NCBI GenBank assembly: GCA_036924085.1
Contig: JAVGWX010000005.1
Coordinates: 43,345,664-43,409,663, forward strand
Source of the DNA: Ariolimax columbianus
Taxonomy: Eukaryota > Mollusca > Gastropoda > Stylommatophora > Arionidae
Reading direction: 5' to 3'
DNA: 64,000 nt
Shown here: positions 34,216 through 44,091 of the stretch, piece by piece
How the letters are laid out: each line of letters begins with the position of its first letter
Position numbering within the stretch: position 1 is the first letter of the stretch
Notes under the pieces: model-generated
Seen by the model: only the letters and a program-made list of their open reading frames with translations
What the model was told of the DNA's origin: nothing
Database searches by the model: none
Made by a program: the position numbers and the translations under genes

Positions 34216-35331
34216 TTCGAAAGTAAACGACATCAAATTACTCCTCAACTGATTTTCGAAAGTAAAAGACATTACATGACTGAACCAGAAGCAATAGTCA
34301 TAACATAACTAGACAATTGATGTCCTGAGGTAAGTCATCAAGCAAACAAACATTTAGTGACAATTGATAAGCGGAAGTAAGAATCGTTTATTAACTTCCG
34401 ACATTGCAATCGATTCAGCAGTAATCGAACACAGTAAATATAAGAAACAGTGCTAAGTGGTAAATCCAATTGTCGTTGTTGCAGTCTAATGGACAAAGTA
34501 AACTTTCCAATTCTGAAAACACATTATTTTCTTTAAATCTAGTTTTGCTGGTGTCAAAAAGTCAGCAAATTTTTTGTTTAGAGTAAAATGACCATCAAAC
34601 ATACATTCTAGATATACAATAGACATTTAAAACGCGCATATCTCTATTTTATCATACACACATTAATGATGTACATCCCTATTTGACAAAATACATATTA
34701 TACAGGTACATCTCTATTTGACAAAGCACAAATTCCAAATATGTTCTGCCAGCTGATAATTTACTATTGACAAACTCCATCATTGTTTTATGGTGTTTAC
34801 TTGGACAGCTCAAGGGGAATTGTCTAATGCACACTCAACACGTGTGTGTGAATTGTCTCTGCATTTGTCTATCATTTCGTATATTAGTTTGCAGACATGA
34901 AAGTAGGCATAGTACACCACGGAGAGTTTAGAAATGGCATTAGATAATATTGCAGGAGAACAACGTTACTAGATGACTGCTGACAATAATATAACCAAAG
35001 CATCTGTCACATTTGGTAATTGGAGTGTCAAATGTGACGCCTGGGAAAATACGGGGCAAAAGGGTAGAGCTATGCACAGTTTTATAATGTTAGATGCATG
35101 ACAAACTTGCTGTAACATCAACGGCAGTATGTATTCCATAAATATGGAAATAAATAAATAGAAGTTGCGGTGGTGTGGAAGGAAGCAAGTTGATATACAA
35201 CAAATATAAATAATGGTTTTGTGTCTGCGCCAGGAAATAATCAAACGACATCCAACATATGAGCATAACACCTTTGTCAGCGGCAAAGAACGAACCAGAA
35301 CAACTAATATATAATTTTAAAAAAAAACCAA
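34216..35331. other. unassigned AT-rich sequence
   Basis: Nothing recognised; no convincing frame or repeat. Confidence 0.4.
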
Positions 35332-35343
35332 GATTGGTATATC
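35332..35343 (+). repeat. target-site duplication, left copy (GATTGGTATATC)
   Basis: Perfect 12-bp match to 42733-42744. It abuts the GAA tail of LINE-A and pairs with a copy beyond the rRNA leader, not beyond the LINE itself. Confidence 0.9.
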
Positions 35344-35465
35344 TTCTTCTTCTTCTTCTGCGTACGCAGTCAGACAGTAACCATTATTTTTTCGAAAAAA
35401 GCGGCGGTCATCCTGAGGCTCTCGCCACTGCCATAGAGCTTGTCTTGCAGTTCCACTGGTAATGG

Positions 35466-36186
35466 CTACATCTGCTCTCTCTGATCCTCGTATGTCGGGC
35501 AGTTCTGCAGCAGATGTTCGGCGGTCATTTTACCAGTACCGCACGGGCATTCGTCGGTACACCCTATCTTCAATTTGTTGAATAGGTGGTACCTCAGTCT
35601 GTTGTGGCCAGTGCGAAGTCTGAAGACAACGACCTGCTCTCTTCGGTTCAACTATAATAGGCATCGTTTTTGGTGTAACCAGTATGTTCGGTTTCCCATT
35701 TGGTCATGTATCTGGCTTTGATAAGCCGTTTTGACTCTTAGTACGTCATACTGGTATCTGTTTGTGGTAGTCTTGCACCTTCTTTTGCAAGTCTGTCTAC
35801 CTCCTCGTTGCCTTGGATGTTGCAGTGTGACGGAACCCACTGTACCACTACCCTTTTTGGTGCGGACTGCTGGCACAGTTTGCAGAGTGCTGCTCTTAAG
35901 TCATTAAGCTCAGTGTTTTTCTGGCTTTTTAGCGCTTTGACTACGGCGAGAGCATCTGTTAGCAGGACTATATGGCTCTCATTTTCACTGTGTGTCACCA
36001 TTTCTTCCACTGCCGCCCTCAGTGCCTCTGCCTCCGCTCTGAAATTGCTTGTGTACTTACCAGTAGCGAATGACAGTGTTATTTTTCTGCCATTTGGTAG
36101 GTTCAGGAATGCTCCTGCCCCTCCGTTCTGTGTAGTGTTTGTTACATAACCATCGGTGTATGCATGGGTCCAGTCCATGCTTGGGT
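35466..36186 (-). pseudogene. LINE-A RNase H and C-terminal knuckle
   Basis: The RNase H part is open within 35738-36751. DWTHAYTDGYVTNTTQNGG carries the first Asp; the following Ser is Tyr. NFRAEAEALRAA carries the Glu, LLTDALAVVKAL the third acid and EVDRLAKEGA the fourth, so all four acids are present. A stop/frame change at about 35740 separates the C-terminal piece (35466-35651), which keeps FRLRTGHNRLRYHLF and CPCGTGKMTAEHLLQNC. Confidence 0.85.
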
Positions 36187-38172
36187 AGCTTTTCGTTATG
36201 AAGCTTAGGGTAGTATCTCTCCCTTCTTTTTCAGTCTGGCAGTTTTTGTTTGCAATGCCTGGTATATTTTCTACCACCTCTGGAAATATATCCTGCCTCC
36301 AGGTGGGTTTTCGTACAGTAGTGATGGGTTTTGGTGTTGTTAGTGCGTTTATGGGATCGTCGTGCATCTTTGCTTTGGCTATTTCTGCAAAGTTTCTCCG
36401 CTTTAGTTTCCCATTTCCCAAATTGTATAGTCTCTGGTGCATTGGATGGTCCGTCAGTCTTCGGAGTTTCTCTGACTGCAGCTGGGCTCTGCAGTCTCTT
36501 CTATCGGTCATGGATTGCAGTTTTGTAATCTTTTCAAGTTCTACAATTGGCGTTGACTTCATGCCACCTGTTATAATTCTCATGGCTTGGTTTTGAAGTT
36601 TGTTAACTTTATCGAAGTTCGCCTTCGCTGCTGTTGTCCATGCCGCAATGCCATACTCGAGAACTGGTCTCACTCTTCCAGTATACAGTTTCTTTAGTAT
36701 GCCTTCGTCTGCTCCCCAGCTTGTGCCAGCAAGTTTCCTCATGATTGCCATTCTTTCTGGCTTTCATTCGGTTTCTCTCAATGTGACTTTTCCATGTCAT
36801 GCGCCAATCAAATGTGACTCCCAGATAGGTTGGGTTGTCGTTTGGCTGCAGGATTTTGCCATTTAGACTTAATTTGGTACTTTGGGGTTTTAATGTAAGC
36901 GAGAATATTGTGCATGTGGTTTTCTCCTCGTTTATTTTGACCAGCCATGAGTTCGCCCACTCTTTCAGCGATGTTAGGGCCGTCTGCATCCGATTTCTTG
37001 CTATGGTGAGATTCTTTTCAGAAGTCCACATAACCAGATCGTCTGCAAACATTAAGCTATGGACTCTTCTTGGTATATTCTCTGTAATATGGTTTATATA
37101 TACCAGGAAGAGTGTGGGTGACAATACTCCCCCTTGGGGTACTCCCTGCTCGAGTGTCACCTTTTTGCTCATCTGCCCTTGTACTTGGACTCTGGCCGTT
37201 CGGTGTTTGAGGTAGTGGTTGATCTACTTGTACATTTTCCCACAGACATCACTTCTTCTTAGCTTGACTCTAAGTCCATCTTTCCAGACTTTGTCAAATG
37301 CCTTTTCCAGATCCACCCAAACCGCTACTGTGTGTTTCTGTGCCTGGTAGGCATCTTCTATTTCCTGGGCTATGAGGATGACCTGGTCCTCAGTGGATCT
37401 GTGCTGTTTAAAGCCGGCTTGCTGTGGAATTAGTATTCGTTTTTCTTCCAGATGCCACATCAGTCTGGTGTTTATCATCCGTTCCATCAGCTTGCCGACA
37501 CAGCTCAGTAGGCTTATGGGCCTGTATCCATTTGGATCTGTTTTGTCCTTTCCTGTTTTTGGTACTGGTACCAGTATTGCATCTTTCCATGCCTGTGGTA
37601 CATTTCCCCTTTTTCAGCTTTGGTTAAGGACCGATAGCAGTTTCTTCTTCGCTGTTTGGCCCAGCCCCATCAGCATTTCGTTTGTTATCTCGTCTTTTCC
37701 GGGAGATTTCCTTTACTTTAGTGTTCTCATAGCCTCTTCCATTTCGCGCATTGTTAGTTTGGCCATCATGTGCTCTTCAGGAGCCGTATTCATGTTTTCG
37801 TGTCCCTTTAGCTCTTCGCTAATGTCTGTATGCTTATTTGCAGGGACCTCGATGTGGTTTCGCTCTGGCATAGTGATCGACAAAGGCGTTTGCGGCTTTC
37901 TTACCTGTGATCAAGTTCTCGTCCTGCTTGATAGTAATTTGTTTATTTGACGGGGTTTCGTCGTTCATGGCTCTGACTAGCTTCCATGGCTTGTTCCCGT
38001 CTTTGTCCAGATTTAGACTTTCCGTTTTATTTTTCCAGCTTTCTCTTGCTGTTTGCTTGAGAGTGTGTTTGTACTTTGCCGCGGCGGCTTTGAAGGCGAT
38101 GTTTGCCTCCATGGATTTTTCTCGCTCTGCCATGTTCCTAGAATTTGTTACTGCATCTTCCACTTTCTGCAA
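36187..38172 (-). pseudogene. LINE-A reverse transcriptase (frameshifted)
   Basis: Minus-strand blocks in order: linker with VRAMNDETPSNKQITIKQDE (37834-38172); GKD.ITNEMLM fingers (37640-37700); AGFKQHRSTEDQVILIAQEI and WVDLEKAFDKVWKDGL (37224-37487); QGVPQGGVLSPTLFLVYIN and the intact catalytic FADDLVMWTSEKN (36609-37172); and a thumb with TGRVRPVLEYGIAAWTTAAK (36243-36751). At least four frame changes and a deletion near 36760 disrupt it. This is the best-preserved reverse transcriptase among the copies. Confidence 0.85.
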
Positions 38173-38429
38173 CTCATCATTCAGTAGGGCTTATAGTTTT
38201 TCCTAGCTCCTCTTGGGATGGTTTCAGTGGCGGCTTGCATTATTGCCTTGCTTAGGCTCTCTACCATGGGCTTCATTTTGGTGTTTCGTGTGTTGATGGT
38301 TTCACACAGCCCATCTGTCAGGATTGCAAATCTGTCCCAGTCGGCTCGTTTGTAATTCCAACGTGGGAGCGGTATTTTTCCTGTGGGCCTACTTCCATGT
38401 CAATGGTTAGCCTGATCGGCCTGTGGTCG

Positions 38430-39275
38430 CTACCTTGCCTGTTGGTTTAGCACCTGGCGGTCTATTTTATGGTGTATGTCCTGTGTGGAGAAGGCCAAAT
38501 CTGGAGTCGAGGTGGTATGCCATGTTCTTGAATAGAAGCTAGGGCTATCCTCCGGCCTATTGATTAGGGAGAGATTTGCATCTATCTCCCAATCTTCCAC
38601 TTCGTCACCTCTGCTGTCTGTGTCAGAGTATCCCCATCTCTCCGAGTGGCTGTTGAAATCTCCAACTACTATGCAGTTGGAGTCTCTGACCTCCATACTC
38701 GAGAGCGATAGTTCTCTATTTGGTGGTCCGTACAGATTGAAAATGCGGAGCTTCGTTTCTTGAGCCATTATGTCAAGTCCTTCAATTTCTGCTTGTCCGG
38801 TGTGATTGACAGATACCGCGCTACTCGGTATGCAGTTTCTGGTCAGTATCAGGACCCCTCCTTTGTGGCCTTCTCTATCTAAACGGAAGGTCTGGTATCC
38901 TCTGATTGAGAATTTATGGTTATTGTTGAGGTGCGTTTCCTGGATACATGCCACGTCAATCTTACCTTCATGCAGGTGGTGTGTTAGGGAAAGTTTTTTG
39001 TTAATGACTCCCTCCGCATTCCACTGTAGTATTTTGAGGGTCTTGAGGTTTTGGCCAATAGAGGTTGCCCCATAGCAATGTACCTTGACTCCACGACACA
39101 TGGGTGGGTGACCACCAGTAGTCAAGGGTGGGCCCCTTCGAGGCGTGAGGCCCGGCACTATCGCTGCCTGGCGGGACTCCGCAGGATGAGCGCCATGCGT
39201 TTTTCTAATAGGTTGTACTGCCATCATGCTGCGATTTACGTTGCACTGTTTTGTTAGGCTTGCGGCCCCGTGCAT
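38430..39275 (-). pseudogene. LINE-A APE-type endonuclease
   Basis: A single 281-residue open frame covering nearly the whole endonuclease. LKILQWNAEGVINKK supplies the Asn, CIQETHLNNNHKFSIRG the Glu, FNLYGPPNRE the Tyr, and VVGDFNSHSERWGYSD the Asp/Asn. The closing SDH block falls after a frame break near 38430. In an active element this enzyme nicks the target DNA to prime reverse transcription. The first ~75 residues are a non-conserved leader, and the true start is uncertain. Confidence 0.85.
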
Positions 39276-40480
39276 CCGATTTCAACAGGCGTTTCTGTAG
39301 GGATGCCCTCCTTAGCCTTTGGCTGTCCCCAGCCTATCTGCAAGGCAGCAGTTGTTTATGATCAGAGTTGTCTCTCTTATGGAAGTTGTCTTACCAGACT
39401 ATCGAGTCTTCACTACTCGTGTCTATAGGGTGCAATGATGATATGTGAGATGATATATGAGATGGACTGGTTTACCCGGAAGAGAGGCAGTGCAGTGTGT
39501 CTGTATCCCAGGATCGTCACGTCCTGCCAGAAACGTAGCATTTGCATGTGAGTGGGGTATCTCTTTTTCCCTTTATTTTCTTGGCTTCTATGCAGGGATG
39601 GTATGCCTAGCATTCCCCGCCACCTGGGGTGTTGACACAGTGGGGCAGGTGTGCAATGTCCGCTGGTCTGCATCTCTTCTGCGTCCAGCATGATAGTTAT
39701 ATGGCTGATAACGTACAGAGGTAGATATCGTAGCCGACGTGCATTTAGCCAGAGGACAAGCCTGGTAATGTCACAGAGATGTTGTTCGCCTGGTGTGCGG
39801 ACAGCTCTCATGGTCATTGGTTGAGTCTCGACAGTTCACAGTGAGGTGGCTGCTCTACTGTTTTCGACACCCCGACCAGGTACTAAGTCTTTAGTTGGTG
39901 GTTTCGCACCCCATCGCCGTATAAGGTGAGTATCAAGCAGTTGTCCGCCCGCTTTGATCCGCGGACGGCAAGGACCTCTTGCTGCGGCTCTACCGGATAT
40001 GGCTGGGGCGCAAGCCCCAGGTCCCGAGCATGTAGGAGCCTCCCATTGTAGTGGTGCTGAGATTTTGGGCGGGATTGCGGCTTACAAGGGTTCGGCCGTA
40101 ATCCCCCACATGGTAGCCTCGCGCCATTGGCTTATCAGCCTGGTACGTGAACCAAAGTGTCTGCGGCTCCTCTCGATATGAGCTGGTTTTCCGTAGCAAA
40201 GCCCTGTCATTAGTAGGGTAAAACTGACCTGTCTTCAGATGGTCTATTTCGTGCACCCGTTCACTATTTGGTCAGACGAATGTATTGAGGGCTTTTGTTT
40301 GTCAATGACCAGGTATTTGAAATCTGCGGTTTCTGTGGGGTTAAACACGATTTCCGTGGCGTTCTTTCATTAGAGTGTTTGAGAGCTGACTTGTCTTCCG
40401 TGAGTCTAATACCAGCGTACGTTCATTTTTAGACCCAAACGGTAGTGCTCTCGATTTGTCAGTCGTTCTACAGTATTGGC

Positions 40481-40506
40481 GTGTTCAGTCAAATAAAGCC
40501 GCAGGT

Positions 40507-40542
<36 letters not shown>
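40481..40542 (-). repeat. 62-nt 18S rRNA segment in LINE leader (unit 1)
   Basis: Sense strand runs from TAAAGGAATTGACGG to TTTGACTGAACAC. I count three differences from the conserved 18S sequence over 62 nt. Confidence 0.9.
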
Positions 40543-40662
40543 GCGAGACAATCAAGTTACTTAGAGGGTGGCCCCAGATTTTCGAGGGTCTAATTCCAGC
40601 ACATGTTCACTATTAGACCCCCGGAAGGTGCTCTCTTTTGACAGTCATTCTACACTATTGGC

Positions 40663-40724
40663 GTGTTTAGTCAATTTTAGCCTCAGGCTCCACTCCTGAT
40701 AGTGGTCTTCCGTCAATTCCTTTA
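40663..40724 (-). repeat. 62-nt 18S rRNA segment in LINE leader (unit 2)
   Basis: Same 62-nt boundaries as unit 1 but more diverged, for example AGGCTAAAATTGACTAAACAC at its end. Confidence 0.85.
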
Positions 40725-40855
40725 TCAAACACTGGATGCAGCCCAACCGAGCCTCAGAGGGCATAACCCCAGATTTCTGAGGGTCTAAATCCAGCACCAG
40801 TTCCATATTAGACCCCAGAAAAGTGGTCTCGGCATGTCAGTCATTTCAGTGTTGG

Positions 40856-40879
40856 CCGTGTTGAGTCAAATTAAGCAGC

Positions 40880-40928
<49 letters not shown>

Positions 40929-42096
40929 TTTGCAACCATACTTCCCCCGGAACCCAAACACTTTGGTTTCCCGGAAGCTGCCCGCAGAGTCATCGAAGCA
41001 ACTCCTGCGGATCGCTAGTCGGCATCGTTTATGGTCAGAACTACGACGGTATCTGATCGTCTTCACGCCTCTGACTTTCGTTCTTCATTAATAAAAACAT
41101 TCTTGACAAATGCTTTCGCAGTAGCTCGTCTTGCGGCGATCCAAGAATTTCACCTCTAACGCCGCAATACGAATGCCCCCGTTTGTCCCTGTTAATCATT
41201 ACCTCCATTTCCGAAAACCAACAAAATAGAACCGAGGTCCTATTCCATTATTCCATGCACCATTATTCAGGCAGCCGAGGCCTGCTTTGAACACTCTAAT
41301 TTTTTCATAGTAAACGCGCCGGCCACCTAGGACACTCAGCGAAGAGCACCCGTGGGAGAGAGCCGGCAGACGGTAGGGCAGGAGACAACGGGCAGTGAAC
41401 CGGCGCGAGCCGGACCGCCCGCTTGCGCCTGAGATCCAACTACGAGCTTTTTAACTGCAACAACTTTAATATACGCTATTGGAGCTGGAATTACCGCGGC
41501 TGCTGGCACCAGACTTGCCCTCCAATAGATCCTCGTTAAAGGGTTTAAAGTGTACTCATTCCAATTACGGGGCCTCGAAAGAGTCCCGTATTTTTTTTTT
41601 TTCGTCACTACCTCCCCGTGCCGGGAGTGGGTAAGTTGCGCGCCTGCTGCCTTCCTTGGATGTGGTAGCCGTTTCTCATGCTCCCTCTCCGGAATCGAAC
41701 CCTGATTCCCCGTTACCCGTTACAAACATGGTAGGCATGTCACGTACCATCGACATTTGATAGGGCAGACATTTGAAAGATGCGTCGCCGGCACATGAGG
41801 CCATGCGATCAGCACAAAGTTATCCAGAGTCACCAGTGGGGACGCCGCAACCCCGCGAGGGGAAACGACGATTGGTTTTGAACTAATAAAAGCACTCTTT
41901 CCGCGAGGGTCGGAGCTTGGTAAGCATGTATTAGCTCTAGAATTGCCACAATTATCCAAGTAGGATCGTGTCATCTAAGGAACCTCGACTGATTTAATGA
42001 GCCATTCGCGGTTTCACCGTGAGACAGTGTGAACTTAGACATGCATGGCTTAATCTTTGAGACAAGCATATGACTACTGGCAGGATCAACCAGATA
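40856..42096 (-). rRNA. 18S rRNA, 5' two thirds only (pseudogene)
   Basis: The minus strand starts with TATCTGGTTGATCCTGCCAG at 42096 and runs through the universal GTGCCAGCAGCCGCGGTAAT region (about 41490-41510), the V4 region and AAAGGAATTGACGG, to CTCAACACGG at 40856. There it changes abruptly into the LINE leader. About 600 nt of a normal 18S 3' part are missing, so it cannot make a functional subunit RNA. Normally invariant positions are altered: a 12-T run at 41591-41602 replaces the mixed A/T/C sequence after GTGACGAAAA, GCGCGCAACTTACCC replaces the usual AAATT form, and GCTGC replaces GCGGC near 40876. Confidence 0.95.
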
Positions 42097-42732
42097 TCTG
42101 TCGGAGACGTACGTACAGCACACACCGGTCGGCGGAGGAAGGGTGTGTAAAAAGCCTCACTGAAACGACGGCCGCAGGGACCGACTGACGGGACGGACGG
42201 ACGGTTGTTCCACCCGTCCCTCACTCCGTCGACCTAGGGCCTCCTGACAGGGGCCTCCCACACGCACCAGACGACCGACCGACCGGGCTCGCTCGAGGAG
42301 GGATGGCAGCGCTCTGTGCAGAACGGATCCCAACGACCTCGGCGATGAATTTCACTGGGACTAGATACAATTTGGCCTGCCGGCCTGCCCTTCTCCGTAG
42401 GAGAACGCAGGGCCTCGAGGCAACGATTCCTGCTTTCCATTTGCCGGTCACAAGTTCTTTGCGAGAGTCGGACCACCGGCGAGACGTACTGTCGAGCTCT
42501 GCTATAAGCCTTAGATAAATCACCACGGACGGACCACGTTTCCTGATACGGGCCAGACGAGCGCACCTCGGTGGAGGAGCCACTACAACAATTCGCACCC
42601 AATTCGCTCTACGGGGAAAGGCAGGCGAGCGTTTTCCGCAAGCCCGCGTTATCGCTCCGCCTGGCGGGACTGAGATCGCTTTACGAACACTGGTTGAAAT
42701 TGAGTCGCTGCGGCGAGACAACTACCCTAGAT
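42097..42732 (-). other. presumed 5' external transcribed spacer of rDNA
   Basis: 636 bp of GC-rich sequence directly upstream of the 18S 5' end and inside the TSD, unlike the AT-rich flank that starts at 42745. Its position and composition fit a 5' ETS. Its upper edge at 42732 would lie at or downstream of the RNA polymerase I start. I have no sequence match for it, so the name rests on position. Confidence 0.65.
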
Positions 42733-42744
42733 GATTGGTATATC
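42733..42744 (+). repeat. target-site duplication, right copy (GATTGGTATATC)
   Basis: Pairs perfectly with 35332-35343. Confidence 0.9.
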
Positions 42745-43045
42745 AAACGGTTTGAGTTGGCAGCCATAACCAGGAAATGACCAGGAATGTCAGTTATGGT
42801 GTGCCAGTTTTATAACAGAATAGACCATACACAAACTTGTCACTATGATTACAGGAAGAATGAATATAAATGACAGAATTCACACGTAGACAAATTGGAT
42901 GAAAATGTATACAGGAAAACGACCCAGTGACCGCACCAAGCCTTACACACGTTTTAATTACGTAACATCTTCGATAACATGTGGAAGAAAGAAAAACAGA
43001 CAAAACATGAACAATTGATAACATATTTTAATAATGTCAAAGGAG
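42745..43045. other. unassigned flank of the chimeric insertion
   Basis: AT-rich, no family recognised; with the sequence before 35332 it should form the empty pre-insertion site. Confidence 0.4.
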
Positions 43046-43046
43046 A

Positions 43047-43338
43047 CACACACACACACACACACACACACATGCACGCCCGCACGCACGCGCACGCGCA
43101 CGCGCACGCGCTCACGCACATGCACACGCACACGCACACACACACACACACACACAGATATATATATATATGTATATATGTATATATATGAGATATATAT
43201 ACATGTTTTTTTGTATATGTGAATGTATGGGTGTATATATGTGTGTGTATGTGTGTGTATATGTGTGTGTGTATGTGTGTGTATATATTTGTGTGTGTAT
43301 ATATGTGTGTGTGTATGTGTGTGTATATGTATGTGTAT

Positions 43339-43371
<33 letters not shown>

Positions 43372-43398
43372 CACACACACACACACATATATATATAC
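43047..43398. repeat. complex (CA)n-(CGCA)n-(TA)n-(TG)n-(CA)n tract
   Basis: CA and CGCA repeats (43047-43156), TA-rich centre (43158-43210), TG/TATG repeats (43215-43370), then CA and TA again (43370-43397). Almost all alternating purine-pyrimidine, with CA and TG arms complementary to each other. Confidence 0.95.
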
Positions 43399-43484
43399 GG
43401 AAGGAAATAAATATGTACCTACAGATACATATGTATAAAAAAGATACATAGATGAATGACTGAACTTAGTAATAATAATAAGAG

Positions 43485-43640
43485 AAGGCGAGAAAGAGAG
43501 AGAGAGAAAGAGAGTTAAAGGGAGAGAGCGAAAGAGAGAGATTGAAATCATCAGGGGAGAAAGAAAGAGAGAAAGAGAGAGATAGAGACAGAGAGAGAAA
43601 TATTGAAATCCCCAGAGAAGAGAAAATGGAGAATAAAGAA
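43485..43640. repeat. (GA)n-rich purine tract
   Basis: AGAGAGAAAG-type repeats, strongly purine on the plus strand. Confidence 0.85.
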
Positions 43641-43999
43641 TGATAGAGAGAAATGTGCAGCGAAGTCGACCCATACATATGGAAACTATTACCACTTTGC
43701 AAATCATACGTGGGTGTGTTGTTGTCCTTGGAGAGGAGTCCAATGTCTGGTTGATACAGCTTACTGATCGGACAATGTTTTCTGGGTCAGGCAAAATAAG
43801 ACGCCCACCAAAATTCAGACAGTTCTCCCTGGAAACTGGCTATTTTATGGCGGTCTGCCTAACAAGGAGGGTCATCGACCTGAACCCTGTAGTAGTGTAC
43901 CACACTGATATAAAGCAAAACCGCATTGAGGACCTATGAACTTTCATCAGCACGTTTGGAATGTCAGGAAAGCTACTGCAACAAACCCGTTTTCACTAG
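43641..43999. other. unassigned sequence before satellite array
   Basis: An open frame of 99 codons (43640-43939, plus) resembles no family I know. Confidence 0.35.
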
Positions 44000-44060
44000 G
44001 CATAAGAGAGTAAATGTACTAAGTGTTGGCATTCATAAACAATAACATTAACAACAACAG

Positions 44061-44091
<31 letters not shown>

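Larger units (their letters stand above)
39280..40855 (-). promoter_or_regulatory. LINE-A 5' UTR with tandem rRNA-containing units
   Basis: Leader between the 18S junction and the endonuclease frame. The proximal part (39280-40200) matches copy 1. The distal part (40200-40855) is a tandem array of about 180-195-bp units. Each carries the stem-loop GGGTCTAAT...ATTAGACCC (40241-40274 degenerate, 40402-40436, 40586-40622, 40781-40816). Two carry a complete 62-nt 18S segment (40481-40542 and 40663-40724). Confidence 0.8.
35344..42732 (-). mobile_element. chimeric retroinsertion: 5' ETS + partial 18S + full-length LINE-A
   Basis: The perfect 12-bp TSD (35332-35343 and 42733-42744) brackets the whole 7389-bp block. 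This implies one target-primed insertion of one RNA. In sense order on the minus strand the RNA comprised a presumed 5' external transcribed spacer (42732-42097), 18S rRNA up to the CTCAACACGG site (42096-40856), the LINE-A leader and protein-coding region, and a GAA tail (35344-35361). The TSD length equals that of other LINE-A insertions here (11-14 bp). Interpretation as a reverse-transcribed read-through transcript from an rDNA-resident LINE-A is inference from this structure. Confidence 0.85.

Noticed and set aside
40402..40816. A confirmed HDV-like ribozyme in the leader
   Set aside because: The stem and loop are visible, but I could not draw the nested double pseudoknot; the 17-nt loop seems short for it. 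Kept only as a hypothesis.
40856..42732. A working rDNA unit in the window
   Set aside because: The 18S is cut at about 1240 nt, is mutated at invariant positions, lacks ITS/5.8S/28S, and lies inside a TSD-bounded insertion.
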